Positions 47,535 through 58,897 of a stretch of 64,000 nucleotides of DNA are shown here, piece by piece. Both the position numbers and the translations under genes were made by a program. Position 1 is the first letter of the stretch; each line of letters opens with the position of its first letter. This stretch comes from Evernia prunastri (Eukaryota > Ascomycota > Lecanoromycetes > Lecanorales > Parmeliaceae): NCBI GenBank assembly GCA_003184365.1, contig NKYR01000020.1:254116-318115 (forward strand). The letters run 5' to 3'. The notes under the pieces were generated by a model. It saw only the letters and a list, made by a program, of their open reading frames with translations. It was not told where the DNA came from and did no database searches.

Positions 47535-48939
47535 TCACTCTTCTTCCAGATCAATGACATTGCACTTAGGCCACACTCCGTCCACAGCCATGATACCGAT
47601 AACATACATTGCGTGGGGCTCAAGCTCTTGGGTGCGACACGGGCTATAGTACTCCTGGTGCTAAACAAGGTCAGTCTGTGTTAACATCCGTCAGTTCATG
47701 TGCAACACCTACCAGGTCTTTGGCCCACTGAACCCACGCCGTGCGATCTTTGTTTCTGAGACTTAGGTCGCTGTGACTTGTTAGTAGGTAATAAGCAGCG
47801 CAATCGGAGAGATTTCTTACTGTCCCATTCATCCAGTGGAAACATTGCTAGGGTTATTAACCTCTTCTGTAGTAATACTGCCAGTGGCCTTGGGTGCAGT
47901 TGGAGCATAAGGGTGGTTAATTACCGTCACCGGGATAGATTTGTGAGCACGCTTGGCCCCTGATTTAGTAGCGTTCACGGGGCTAGAGACATGATTCTTG
48001 CGCTTTCCCTTGGTAAGAGGACCGCCATTGGTGTTGCCTTGAAGGCTGACGGCCTTATCGTTGGTCGGATTGCTGGGGATCGCAATGGTCGACTGAGGTG
48101 TTACTTGGGGATCGGAGTCCTGATGCTTGCGCTTTTGCTGGGTAGGAGGACCGACGTTGTGGCCGTTTTGCAGGTTAGCTACACCATTGCTGATCAAGTC
48201 GATAGGGGCTATAACCGCCGACTGAGATGCCACTTCAGGACTGGAGACCTGACTTCTAAGCTTTCTCTGGGTAGAAGGATTGTGGTCAAGGTCGTTTCGT
48301 GGGTTGGCCACCCCATCACTGGTCAAGTTGATGGGGACTGCAATGACCGACGGAGGTGTGACTTGGGTATCAAGCCGTGTTGCAGCTGGCACAGGTTGTG
48401 CTGTTGCCGCTGAAGCTTGGATAGGTGGTGAGGATCTTGACGCAGAGGCCCTTTTGGATCGACGTCTGGAACTGGCATTCTGAGGCGAGGTAGGAGGGGG
48501 TGAGAAGTTTTTGCTCCTGTAGAATGACTCCCTATCCACTGAATCAGCAAACCAAGAGCACTGTTGCTGATAGAATCGACTTACTTCACTCCCTCGGCTT
48601 GACAGTGTATGGTTTTATGAGCTTCATATGAGTCAATCTTTACACATCGCATACATCGAGACGCATTAGTCTTGGCGACAATGCAGTCTGTGTTATTCGC
48701 TATGCACTGTTGAAAATAAGATTTAGTATATCTTCAATTTGAAAGTCTACGGATTGCAACACTGGGTTAAAGCTTTGAGTTTAGGATATACGCACCTCGT
48801 CACAAGGTCTGGTCGAAAGCCTGCCGTACTCATAGACTTTAAAGGCACATTTGATGGTGTTGGGATGGCTGTCAACATTTGCAAAAGTTACACCGTGAAG
48901 ATATGTCGGTCGTGGTCGAGGCGGTCTTTCCAGAGCCAT
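47535..48939 (-). pseudogene. Zn2Cys6-like Cys-motif protein with internal repeats and premature TGA
   Basis: Five exons fit by phase: 48939-48796, 48706-48585, 48531-47821, 47770-47713 and 47660-47535 (387 codons if read through). The N-terminus has PCDEC, TDC, then CMRC and a later HC, i.e. C-x2-C-x6-C-x9-C-x2-C-x13-C, similar to a binuclear zinc cluster. Exon 3 encodes three diverged repeats of about 43 residues, each with a TPxSxIAxP start and a K/R-rich end. The last exons carry RTAWVQWAKDL and YSPCRTQELEPHAMY. A TGA at 47829-47831 lies in frame three codons before the third donor, so the protein stops at about residue 322 and loses its conserved-looking tail. Polymorphism, decay or an assembly error could explain this; function unknown. 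Confidence 0.5.
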
Positions 48940-50579
48940 AATGCTAAGACGTAAATCATCTGCGATACCGTGAATAGATGAGTGAAAAATAAGGGAAGTC
49001 AGTGGAAGTGAGGTGACTGACAGTAAAGTGATGAGACGCCCCAAAAGAACGCTAGACGGCATTGAGAATAGCTCAAAGACGAGGACAACACTGAGATTGA
49101 AGATCATTCTGAAGAATTGCTCTTCCATGAAACTTGCCAAGAAGCGCAGACACATTCCACTTCACCGCCGCAAGCCTCGCAAGATGAAGGAGTCACTAGC
49201 TGGCTTTAATCATAAAGCCAGTCTTGACCCAAGATCCAGAGTTAAAGGGGAGTCCTTGTCCTCTGCAGCTTACATTGTTTCCTTCCTCTTCTCTGAGCTT
49301 GACATTCCTGGACACCATGTCTCTGACCACTCATGTACTTGAGCCCATTCCAAGATGCTCAAGTCATGCCTCAAGGTACTACTTGCCTCTTTCAAACGAG
49401 CACCCACCCATATGAGGTTCCTGTTGGCAACCTCTGGAAACAACACTAATCTTTCCTGCACACGATCCCGCTCCAATCAACCAAAACAGAGACTTTTTGT
49501 CGCTGTTACTAGAGTATCTGCTGACATGAGTATCTCTTTCCAACGGATCTTCAAAATAACAGGTTCCGCTACAATAACTCTTCTATGGCGGCTTGTCTTA
49601 GTACGCACCAGCAGAGCAACAAAGATGCCACTTTTTTTACCAGCAGAGCATCGATACATGCTGGCTTTCTCCTCTTCCACCAAGGTATTGGTAGCATGGA
49701 AGACTTTAGGAAGAAAAAAGATGTAAAGGTTCGAAGAATGAGGTTAATTCTGGATTTCTGCGCGATGCCAGAGCGGGACAAGTGCCTTGGTATGTTGATT
49801 TTCAGGGGCAAGCCTCTCTTTACTTTCTCTCTTTCCATGTCCTCTACAAGCACTTCCATGGCTGACTAAGTGTCTCTAAAAAGATTGAGACTTTCTCCGT
49901 TTTCGCTGCTTTCTATGGAGTGCACACCAAGCTCCTGCGCCAAGATATCGGACAGCGACCCTGAAAGGTCAACAACCCACAAGAGCATCAAGCATAAAGA
50001 TGCTTTGGGATTGCTCCAAGGCCTGAACTCGATCTGCGCTCCAGTGTCCGTGTCAAGTCCAAAGGAGATCACCAATGCTCAAATCATGCGCTTTCAGGAG
50101 ACATTCCAGAACTTCTAGGATGCCCTACGAGTACTACAACTTTCAACTAGACTCAATACCCGTCCCATGCCCAAAAAAGATCTATGCAGCTCAGTTCATC
50201 CCATAGATCAAGATCTCTCTTTATATGGTTGCGTTCCGAGAGTAGCTTGCGGCTGGTACCAGTGCTATGCAAATGTTTGGTGCAGTCCGCCGCAAAATTG
50301 ATTCTACAATGAAAACACAGCTAGATTAAATTTGTCTCTTTATCAACATTCGCTCAACATTATCGTGCTCCCAGAGAATGCCGGCAAACTTTGATTGGTC
50401 CACGTTAAAGTACATACCTCATGACCCTTATTTGTTTCTGCCAATTGTTCAAACTTGCGCCAGTATGCCCCTTGATAAAACGTTTTACATTGCGAAATGG
50501 GTCATCTCTCTTTTGAGGTCTGCTGGTGTGATATGACTAGCAAAAAATTGACTATAAATTGCTTACCGACCAGCTAAAC
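48940..50579. other. Decayed minus-strand coding tract, identity unknown
   Basis: Between about 49160 and 50130 the minus strand reads like protein in alternating frames (ILEVLECLLKAHDLSIGDLL, SGSLSDILAQELGVHSIESS, RWKEILMSADTLVTATKSLC), but each piece ends in stops or frame changes. No intact gene can be assembled. The tract could be a relic of a mobile element or of a lineage-specific gene; I cannot place the family. The remaining ~450 nt to 50579 show nothing. Confidence 0.35.
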
Positions 50580-51692
50580 ATGCGGAAAAGAAAATCTCAC
50601 ATCAATTCATGCATGGCTTCCTCTCAACTCCACTCATTGAAACCTGGACGAGCACTTACGCAAGATGCTTCCGAGCGTACTATGGAGCAATACCTGATAG
50701 AGCAATACTTGGCAAGGATTGGATACGCCTCAGACCTAAATCCAGGACCGGATATCAAAGCAGCGACCATAGAGGATGTCCAGTCGAAGATCCTGCACCA
50801 GCTCAAAGTGCAACACGCAGCCCAACAAGCTCCCGCTACCATCCCATCAAGACCGGCCCGCATGCCGGACCTACGCGAAGGGATCCCCCCTAATACGCCT
50901 TCCACGACTTCCACGCCCGGACCGGAAGCTAGCCACCACGCCTTTGTACATGGTTATGAGTCTGAACTGCCATCACCCCCTCCGACTCCACCACCTCCGA
51001 AAGAGACCGAAATCCTTGCAGCATTCCAGGCTGAGCTCGAGCACCGCCAGAAAATCTGTCAGGGGATCGAGCATCAGATCGAGGCTTGCCAAAAGGAAAT
51101 CCGGGCTCACCCATCCGAGCAGAAGAAGATCGAGAAGGAGCATGAGGAGCGGATGGCGCAGCTGATGAAGCCAATGCACGATGGGAAGCAAAAGCCCGAG
51201 AAGCGGGAAAGCACCAAGACGGCAGAAGAAGCCGAGCTCGAGGAAATGAGGGATATCTACCAGCAGTACGATCGCGAACTGGCTGGGGTGCCAACCGCGG
51301 AATCGGTGGATGCATTGTTCGTCGTCATCGCCAAGACAGAAGACCGCTTCCGGAAGACTGAAGAAGCGAACAAGGCTGCAACGAGGCGGGAAGCGAAATT
51401 GGAAGAGAGGCTTTATAAAGCGAGATGCGCAATGTTTGAGATGGAGGATAAGATTGAGGAGGTGGAGAATGGAGGCACGGCAGCAATAGCAGAGGAATTT
51501 AGTGAGCCGAATGTGGAGAAAGGTCGGACTGAGGCTCAGAGGGGAAGTAAGAGGAGGTCAAGGCGTGGGAAAGGGGTCAAAGATGGACGACAAGGGAGAG
51601 GAGAGGGCGGCGAGGGAAGAAGGCGTAAGAGGCGGAGAAAGGGATCTGGCAAAGCTGGGAAGATGAGTTTAGATACTGCTCCAAATAAGTAG
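50580..51692 (+). CDS. Coiled-coil protein with basic C-terminal tail
   Basis: A single exon of 370 residues from the ATG at 50580. The N-terminus is basic (MRKRKSH), followed by a short ordered stretch (MEQYLIEQYLARIGYASDL) and a Pro-rich linker. Residues about 145-300 are charged heptad-like helix (EILAAFQAELEHRQKICQGI, KTEDRFRKTEEANKAATRRE) expected to form a coiled coil. The last 50 residues are dense in Arg, Lys and Gly (RGSKRRSRRGKG, RRRKRRRKGSGK), as in nucleolar or nucleic-acid-binding tails. No catalytic motif. A nuclear structural or RNA-associated role is only a guess. It is convergent with rad2, whose stop lies about 100 bp away. Confidence 0.6.
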   Translation: MRKRKSHINSCMASSQLHSLKPGRALTQDASERTMEQYLIEQYLARIGYASDLNPGPDIKAATIEDVQSKILHQLKVQHAAQQAPATIPSRPARMPDLREGIPPNTPSTTSTPGPEASHHAFVHGYESELPSPPPTPPPPKETEILAAFQAELEHRQKICQGIEHQIEACQKEIRAHPSEQKKIEKEHEERMAQLMKPMHDGKQKPEKRESTKTAEEAELEEMRDIYQQYDRELAGVPTAESVDALFVVIAKTEDRFRKTEEANKAATRREAKLEERLYKARCAMFEMEDKIEEVENGGTAAIAEEFSEPNVEKGRTEAQRGSKRRSRRGKGVKDGRQGRGEGGEGRRRKRRRKGSGKAGKMSLDTAPNK

Positions 51693-51796
51693 GGTACCAA
51701 TAATGAAACCACATGTAAGCCAGCGCTATGCATCGTTCAGCCCTCTCCTCACATATCTACCACAGCGCCATTCGATGTGCCTCCACGACAACACAG

Positions 51797-54700
51797 CTAA
51801 ACTTTTCCCTTCTTGCGCCCTTTGGCACCCGTCTTAGCATTGCCATGAGGACGTTTCCGTGATTTTGTGGGAGCCTCGTATTCATCATGCTCATCCTCGC
51901 TGTCGCTGTTGGAACTTAGTGGAGAGACTGGAGCAGCTCGCTTCTTTGACTTCCGCTGCGATTTCTTCGTCGCCTCAGCAGTTGTGTCCGTTGTTCCACT
52001 CACATCCCCATTGCCAACCGCTGCGGACTCCGCTTCGACTTCAGCACTATTCTCCCCTTCACCAATAGTCCTATTCCTGGCTTGCTCGTGTAATCTTCCC
52101 AATGCTGTCTCCATCCTCTTACTCTTACCGTCCAACCTTCTCCTCGGTGCAAAAGCAGAGCCACCTCCACTATTCGGCTTCCCACCAACTCCAACGCCGC
52201 CACCAAAGAATTGCGTAATGTTCGCTTGTGTCCCCTCATTTTCCCTACGATTCATGTCCTTGATGACTGGCACTAGGACTTCATCCGTCCTCTCTTGACT
52301 CCATCCTATCGTGGCCATAAGGAATGACCTTAGTGCGTCCAAGTCAGGTACGCCCCATTGGAAGGGCGAAGGGTCGCTATCGACTTCAGGGTGCAGATAA
52401 GCTTGGTCGACGCGCTGGTCTGGGAAAACGGCGGGTAGGAAAAGCTTGGAAGCATTCTTTCTGAACTTGCGGCGGAAAGGGTTGGCAGCGTCTTCTGGTG
52501 ACAGTTTCTGGCCCATCTGCACTGTGCCCCACCATTCTGAGAATTGATCCAGTGTCTCGAATTCAGAGAGAATCTCCAATGCTGTTACTGGACCAACATT
52601 TGGCAGACCCTCGGTGTAATCACTGCCTAATAAATGGGCTATACGGATGAGCTTTTGGCGATCAAGAGAATACTCTTTCTCGAGGTCTGAGGAGAGATAG
52701 CATTCGACAAACTTTGCTTGATTGAACATGTTCTTATAGATGCGTGTGCCTCCAAAGAGGAAGACATCGGAATCATCAGTTACAATACCATCAACTATAC
52801 CGAGTTTGACGAGCTCAGCGCATTGGGCTTCTGCTTCCATAGGTGCGGTGACATAAGGTAGACCAAAGAGCTTGAGAAGCTGTTGGCACTCGGTAACCAT
52901 GATATGAGTGACCTCATCGGCATCACGACGGTCTTTCTTTTGTTGATTGCGGAGCTGACGAAGTTCTTTCTCGTAGTCCTCAGCGTTTTGCAGCTGAGAT
53001 TTGGAGTTCAGCGTGGACGCAAATCGCGCATGTTCTTCTGCCTCAATGGCGAGTTGCCTCATCAAATCTTCCTCTTCGGGATCGGAGTACATGTCTTCAT
53101 CCTCGGCTTGCAGATCGTCGAGTCCTGGTCCAGCAGAAGATTGGCCTCTTACAAGAGAGGGTGGTGGGTGCACTTCGCGGTCTGCAAAGGCAACAGAGTC
53201 CTGCGGCGATTTTGGTGAGCCCGCGACATCAACGTTCTCAAGCCGAGGCGAAGGTGACCCTGCTTGTTTCTGTAATATGCCTGCAGCTGGTTCTTGATCA
53301 TCAATTCTAGTTTGTGGCTCACTCATCTCTTCCTCGGGATCGCTCTCAGACCAATCTATGGGCTCATCGCTATCGGAACCATGTTCTATTTCCTTCTCAT
53401 CCTTCATACTAGTTTCTTGCTCTTGATCATTCACGGGATTTACATCATTAGGAGATAAGCCTAGGGACGGAGGCTCGGCTCTGGAGAGATCTGCTACATC
53501 TCCCATCCTGACTTCAGGATCAACCGGCCGGGTGTCTCCCACTATGATATCGTCTTCGTCCCCTTCATCTGATGACTCAACGTCAATGATCTCGTCATTC
53601 CCCTCTCTTGGCGCGTCTAGATCAATGACTTCCTCGCTCTCCTGCTGCTTCAAGACTGCGGCGCGATGGATAGGTTGTGATTGACGGTCCGAACCCGTAT
53701 CTTTGTATTGCTTCTCCTCTATAGCTTTTTGTGCAGCAGTAGCTTCACGGATATCACCAGAAAACCAAGGTGGAAGTGGCTGGGCAGGTTTGTCCTTTTC
53801 ATGCTCCTTCTCAAAGCCTCCCGCTGGCTCTACTGCCGTCTGTTTCTTCTTCCTTCCCAATATCGATGTGCCTAAATTTAGCGACTCGAATGGTAGTGGA
53901 CCATCAAAATCAGCTGGGCGAGAAGATGACACTGGCGTCGGGAAAGGTGCAGTAGAAGCTGTTGGGGCTGCTAGTGGAGAGATCTGCTCTTGAGGGTGCC
54001 TTGGCGGCTTGTCCAGTCCTTTCGAGCCAAATGCCCTCGGACCACCCTGATCTTGGTGCTTGGTGCGCCTTGATCCCGCCAATGCAGCTTGGAGATCGAG
54101 ATCGTTCTCATCATCGCTATCATCAACGAATGGCTTCGGGGCTGATCCATGAGCTCTTGCGTTTGCTATATGGGCAAAGTCGCGACCTGCTTTGGCGTTC
54201 CTGTGGTTGAATTCCAAAGGCTGGTCGATTCTAGGGCCTGTGATGGCCGAGCTTGAGAATGAAGGTAACTCTAGATCATCAACTGAATCGTTCTCTGGAT
54301 TCTCGAGGGACATCGCGATCGCTCGACTTAGGTCATCGTCTTCATCTTCAGCCGGAGGCAGCACATCCTCGAAAAGAGCGTCCGCATCTTCATCATCATG
54401 GTCATCGAATTCATTGCTTTGCTGTGGGACAAAAAGCGAGTTCGGCTCCTCTTCCACAATATTCGGAACAGCTTCTGCCCTCTTCACACCCGCCGCTTCC
54501 ATTCTTGCCTCGTACAGAGCCCGTCTGCGTTTTCTGACCTCATCTGATTCGAACGGGGTCTCATCGAAACTTGCGTCTCTTGGCCGATTAGGATGTGTGG
54601 GCAACCGGTTCAGACCCTCAATTGGCACATCCTCAAACCCGTCATCCTCCCAAGCTTCATCTTCCTCAGTATGGTCGTCTTCCTTTCCGAGACCTTCCAC

Positions 54701-55723
54701 GTCTATTGGTCTGTTCCGCTCTCCTTCACTCTTGTTGCTAACTACTCCCAATGCCCATCCACCCTCAACACCATCGTTCTTTACAAGCACGTACTCCTTC
54801 CCTTTTTCACCCGCCACCCTTCCTCCACTGTTCATACCGAACATCGCATCTTCCCCATTCATTCCATTGAGATTCATTAAACGCTGGGTGAGCTCATTTC
54901 TCTCCTTGACTCGATCGATCTGGAACCTTGAAAACGCCATCCTATCTGGGAACATTGTGTCCAATTGGTCTTTGCTATAGCCCATCCTCAATCGTGATCG
55001 CAATCTAGCTGCGTTTAAAATGTTGTATCGATCACTGGCCGGCAGACTCATAAAGAATGGGCTATTAAAATCGATTTTGCTAAAGTCATAGATATTAACA
55101 TCTTCGCCCGTATGAAACTGTCTGGCATACTCCTCCAGCTCTTCATGGCTCATGATCCTGGGGTCGTTCGGAGCACCCATATCTGCAAGATCCACATCGA
55201 GATTCGGCAGATGATAGGCGTCTTTCTTCTTAAAAGTGCGATTCTGCTGTCGCTCTTTCTCAGTCATCTGCAGTTCGTCCACGTAGACAAAATTTTCCGG
55301 GACTTCCTCCTCTTCTTGATCTACTGACGGCCGGTCCCTTTCCTCTCTCCGCTTCCGGTCATCCTCTTCAGCCCTCCTCTGCATCTGCACTGCCAACAAC
55401 TTTCCTGCTGTCCGTACCGCATCTTCTCTCCTTCCCTCTCTTCTTGCTTTGCGTCCACTGACAGTCTGCCTCTTTAGTATTGGCGCGCCCCCATCGAAGA
55501 CGAAGACGGGCTTGATCCCGAAGAATAAGAGTTTGCAGATGCGGCGGAAGAAGCCTACGACGTGAGAGTTGCGCAGGGCGTTCCCTTCTTTATCACGGAC
55601 TGCTTTGAGGAACTGGTAGATCCAGATAGAGGCATCGACCGCTAGGCGTTTCTTGTTGAGGGTCTCAATCTTTATAGGGCGAGCGCAGGGTTGGACAACA
55701 GTCCAGAGGCCGGTGACACCCAT
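51797..55723 (-). CDS. rad2: DNA repair endonuclease XPG/Rad2
   Basis: The structure-specific nuclease that makes the 3' incision in nucleotide excision repair. One uninterrupted exon of 1308 residues, within the range for fungal Rad2/Rad13. The N-nuclease region starts at MGVTGLWTVVQPC and carries LAVDAS and FVFDGG, whose aspartates bind the catalytic metals. A long acidic spacer contains a ubiquitin-interacting motif, DDLSRAIAMSLE, near residue 461. The I-nuclease region (about 930-1110) has APMEAEAQCAEL and GIVTDDSDVFLFGG, then the H2TH helix GSDYTEGLPNVGP. A PCNA-binding box, QANITQFF, lies near 1165. The C-terminus is Lys/Arg-rich and nuclear-directing. It is divergent from cac2, the starts being 572 bp apart. 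Confidence 0.97.
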   Translation of the reverse strand: MGVTGLWTVVQPCARPIKIETLNKKRLAVDASIWIYQFLKAVRDKEGNALRNSHVVGFFRRICKLLFFGIKPVFVFDGGAPILKRQTVSGRKARREGRREDAVRTAGKLLAVQMQRRAEEDDRKRREERDRPSVDQEEEEVPENFVYVDELQMTEKERQQNRTFKKKDAYHLPNLDVDLADMGAPNDPRIMSHEELEEYARQFHTGEDVNIYDFSKIDFNSPFFMSLPASDRYNILNAARLRSRLRMGYSKDQLDTMFPDRMAFSRFQIDRVKERNELTQRLMNLNGMNGEDAMFGMNSGGRVAGEKGKEYVLVKNDGVEGGWALGVVSNKSEGERNRPIDVEGLGKEDDHTEEDEAWEDDGFEDVPIEGLNRLPTHPNRPRDASFDETPFESDEVRKRRRALYEARMEAAGVKRAEAVPNIVEEEPNSLFVPQQSNEFDDHDDEDADALFEDVLPPAEDEDDDLSRAIAMSLENPENDSVDDLELPSFSSSAITGPRIDQPLEFNHRNAKAGRDFAHIANARAHGSAPKPFVDDSDDENDLDLQAALAGSRRTKHQDQGGPRAFGSKGLDKPPRHPQEQISPLAAPTASTAPFPTPVSSSRPADFDGPLPFESLNLGTSILGRKKKQTAVEPAGGFEKEHEKDKPAQPLPPWFSGDIREATAAQKAIEEKQYKDTGSDRQSQPIHRAAVLKQQESEEVIDLDAPREGNDEIIDVESSDEGDEDDIIVGDTRPVDPEVRMGDVADLSRAEPPSLGLSPNDVNPVNDQEQETSMKDEKEIEHGSDSDEPIDWSESDPEEEMSEPQTRIDDQEPAAGILQKQAGSPSPRLENVDVAGSPKSPQDSVAFADREVHPPPSLVRGQSSAGPGLDDLQAEDEDMYSDPEEEDLMRQLAIEAEEHARFASTLNSKSQLQNAEDYEKELRQLRNQQKKDRRDADEVTHIMVTECQQLLKLFGLPYVTAPMEAEAQCAELVKLGIVDGIVTDDSDVFLFGGTRIYKNMFNQAKFVECYLSSDLEKEYSLDRQKLIRIAHLLGSDYTEGLPNVGPVTALEILSEFETLDQFSEWWGTVQMGQKLSPEDAANPFRRKFRKNASKLFLPAVFPDQRVDQAYLHPEVDSDPSPFQWGVPDLDALRSFLMATIGWSQERTDEVLVPVIKDMNRRENEGTQANITQFFGGGVGVGGKPNSGGGSAFAPRRRLDGKSKRMETALGRLHEQARNRTIGEGENSAEVEAESAAVGNGDVSGTTDTTAEATKKSQRKSKKRAAPVSPLSSNSDSEDEHDEYEAPTKSRKRPHGNAKTGAKGRKKGKV

Positions 55724-56295
55724 GGTGACTTGCTTTGGTAGCAGTCCAAGCAGGACAAAGGATGTTACAATATTGAAGTTTCGTCTTGAAATCTCGATTG
55801 CGACCTTTCAAGCGAGAAACGGACGGGTGCATGCTCGCCAGCTAAAGAAGTCATCACCAACAACATTTTTGTATCATTGATTGAAATCAAATAATTGGGA
55901 CTGCGGACTGCCCAGTGCATTATAGAATACAGCCATGTCTTCAGGTAACGGTGTAATGGATCGGGAGCTAACAGCCGTATTTTACAGTAGAGTGGTATTT
56001 CAGACGCGCATCACGGCACGCGAACAGAATTGCGGAGTCAAAGTGCGACGGTAACCGGTCTCCTGATACAACTCTGCATCTTCACCTCAGCTCCGTGGCT
56101 TTTCGTACTCCTGATCTCTAATCATTCCTACTACTCCGTACATTATCCATTCATCCGACAACAAGTCATTCAAATGCTTGCCCACTCCCTCATGAAAGCG
56201 GAACGCTGAAACTACTGGGAGCTACACCTTACTTGTCTCACTGCATTCAATACTCCATACCATTGAAGTACCAAAACAGCCTGTGTGAAGCAGCA
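55724..56295. promoter_or_regulatory. Shared divergent promoter region rad2/cac2
   Basis: This 572-bp interval separates the start codons of rad2 (minus) and cac2 (plus). Both products act on nuclear DNA and chromatin. No specific motif could be verified by eye. Confidence 0.4.
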
Positions 56296-58897
56296 ATGAA
56301 AGCCTCACCTTTACTCATATCCTGGCACAATGACAACTTACCAATATACTCCGTACACTTCGAGCCCCAAGGAAAAGGTCGACTTGCAACGGCTGGCGGA
56401 GACAACAATGTGAGGCTGTGGAAAGTGGAGAAGGATGGAGAAGAGAGGACTGTCACCTACCTTACAACGCTCATAAAAGTGAGTACCTTTATAATCTGTC
56501 AATGCCATTGCTAATATATTGCAGCATACCCAAGCGGTCAATGTCGTTCGCTTTGCTCCTCGTGGTAAGACGCCCTTGTTGATATCAATGAACAATAGCT
56601 GAATGTATATAGGAGAAATGCTTGCAAGCGCAGGGGACGATGGAAACACTCTACTCTGGGTACCGTCAGAGACCCATTCTCACAACCCGAGTTTTGGTGA
56701 AGATGCACTGGAAGACAAGGAGACCTGGCGAATCAAGCACATGTGCCGTTCTTCTGGCTCCGAAATTTATGACTTGGCTTGGTCTCCTGATGGGATCTTC
56801 TTCATAACTGGTAGCATGGACAATATCGCACGCATATACAATGCTCAGTCCGGTCAGTACCCAGTTCCTTTATGCGGGTACTAGGCAAAGAATAGCCTTC
56901 TCTCCTTCGTATTCAAATGTACATGAATGGACTACATGAATGGCGTTCGCTCCAATAGGAAGCAAATGAAAAGCTAAACCCCCCTATAGGACAAATGGTA
57001 CGGCAGATAGCAGAGCACAATCATTACGTGCAAGGAGTGGCTTGGGATCCACTCAACGAATATGTAGCGACGCAGTCTTCCGATCGATCATGCCATATCT
57101 ACAGTCTAAAGACAAAGGACGGCCAATTTACACTCAATCAGTACAACAGGGTGACGAAAATGGATCTTCCGAGCAGGAGAATATCCTCAAGCAGCCCAGC
57201 GCCGCCTGAATCAGCCATGCGTGGCCACTTAGCCGGTGATGCTGCCTCCTTAGCTCCTGGATCACCTCAACCATCAATGCCGGGGACCCCAACATCTCTC
57301 GCATTACCGATGAATCCACCGGCAATATCACACAGTCGCCGCTCATCCTTTGGGTCATCACCCTCGATACGTCGATCAGCCTCCCCAGCACCATCCATGC
57401 CTCTGCCTGCTGTACTGCCAATGGAGAAGTCCCCGAATCCCTACTTGATGGGTACTGCGGGTGTCAAGAATGCCGTCATATACGGGAACGAGACCTGCAC
57501 CTCCTTCTTCCGAAGATTGACATTTGCCCCAGATGGAAGCTTGCTTTTCACCCCAGCTGGCCAGTATAAGACATCTCACCCAGCGGAAGGAGCCAAAAAC
57601 GCCGACGATGTGATCAACACAGTCTACATTTACACTCGAGCAGGTCTCAATAGGCCACCTATAGCGCATCTCCCAGGGCACAAGAAGGCTTCCATTGCAG
57701 TGAAATGCTCCCCTGTCTTCTATACTCTTCGCTCCACGCCGAGGGCTACTGCCAATATAACTATCGATACCTCGTCTTCAGAAGAAGCAATAGCACCTTT
57801 GCCTGACTCTGTGCTCTCGTCGAAGCCTTCAACACATTCAGCAATGGACCCACCACCTCCTACGATGCCCTCTCCCATGGAGTCATCGCGGCCTACATCC
57901 TCACCAAGACCAACAGAAACAGACTCTACTCCGACGCAAGGGCCTATCCCAGCGTTCGCTCTGCCATACCGCATCATCTATGCTGTGGCTACCGTGGATG
58001 CAGTACTTGTATATGACACGCAACAACTCACGCCCATTATTTCAGTGAGCAACCTCCACTTTGCAACTTTCACGGACCTGACCTGGTACGTTGGACTTCC
58101 TATCTCCCACCCCCCCTCTCCAACCACCAAATCTTCTTGAATTTGCGTGCGTCTGGGATAGTCGTCAATACTTTGGCCCAAAACCTAGTTCCTTGGAAAC
58201 ACAGTCTTCTTGGGCTGGCTCACTTTCTTTCTACCAACCGCTAAATTCGAGGTTCGAGTTGCTCGGAACCTGACTCCTTACCTATAATACATACTGTAGA
58301 CCTACACGTTTTCATAACACCCGCTGACTTGATCACAGGTCTAGTGACGGATTGACGCTGCTTATGAGCTCATCTGACGGCTTCTGCTCGAATCTGACCT
58401 TCAACCCAGGCGAGTTGGGCCAAATCTACAGCGGGCACGTGCCGACCGCTCACCACCCTTCTCCAGCTATCTCGACCATGTCAACAGCACAACCAAGTCC
58501 CACCTCGGCGTCTGCTCCTCCATTCTTTGATAAACAGCCTATGCCAGTCTTAGCACCTTCAGCCTCGCCCGCTCCTCTTCCACCACCAAGTCCAACGCGG
58601 TCCAATTCGACGTCATCAATCGCGACGCAGTCATCTCAGATGGTCAATAATCCTACTCCTACCTTGGGTAGCGTTCCCAGTGTCGCGGCTACGAATCCTT
58701 CGTTCAGTGGTCTTCCTTGGACAACTCCACCACAAACGCCAATGTCAGGGGTAATAAGCCGGCCAAGTTCGGTGAGTGGCAGCGTTCTTGGGAAGAGAGA
58801 CACCAGTGAGTCGGAAAAAGAGGAGGCGGTAGTCCCGAAGAAGAGAAGGATCGCTCCTACTTTGGTGCGAAATGAGGATCCTTCCGCGGGTCCCTGA
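56296..58897 (+). CDS. cac2: Chromatin assembly factor 1 subunit B (Cac2/p60)
   Basis: The WD40 subunit of CAF-1, which deposits H3-H4 on newly replicated DNA and on DNA after excision repair. Five exons, 56296-56478, 56525-56564, 56613-56852, 56990-58085 and 58339-58897, give about 705 residues. The start MKASPLLISWHNDNLPIYSV matches the family. WD repeats follow: GRLATAGGDNNVRLWKV, NVVRFAPRGEMLASAGDDG, YDLAWSPDGIFFITGSMDN, GVAWDPLNEYVATQSSDRS, FTDLTWSSDGLTLLMSSSDG. The CAF-1-specific block SFFRRLTFAPDGSLLFTPAG is present. The repeats are split by Ser/Pro-rich insertions, and a disordered tail ends with a basic motif (PKKRRIAP). The shared promoter with rad2 is functionally suggestive, since CAF-1 acts after excision repair. 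Confidence 0.95.

Noticed and set aside
47991..48413. 140-codon plus ORF with a repetitive look
   Set aside because: Its repeats are the antisense image of the ~43-residue repeats of the minus-strand gene.
52883..54980. Several plus ORFs of up to 262 codons opposite rad2
   Set aside because: They are antisense shadows of the long rad2 exon, Ser-rich because they mirror its acidic codons.
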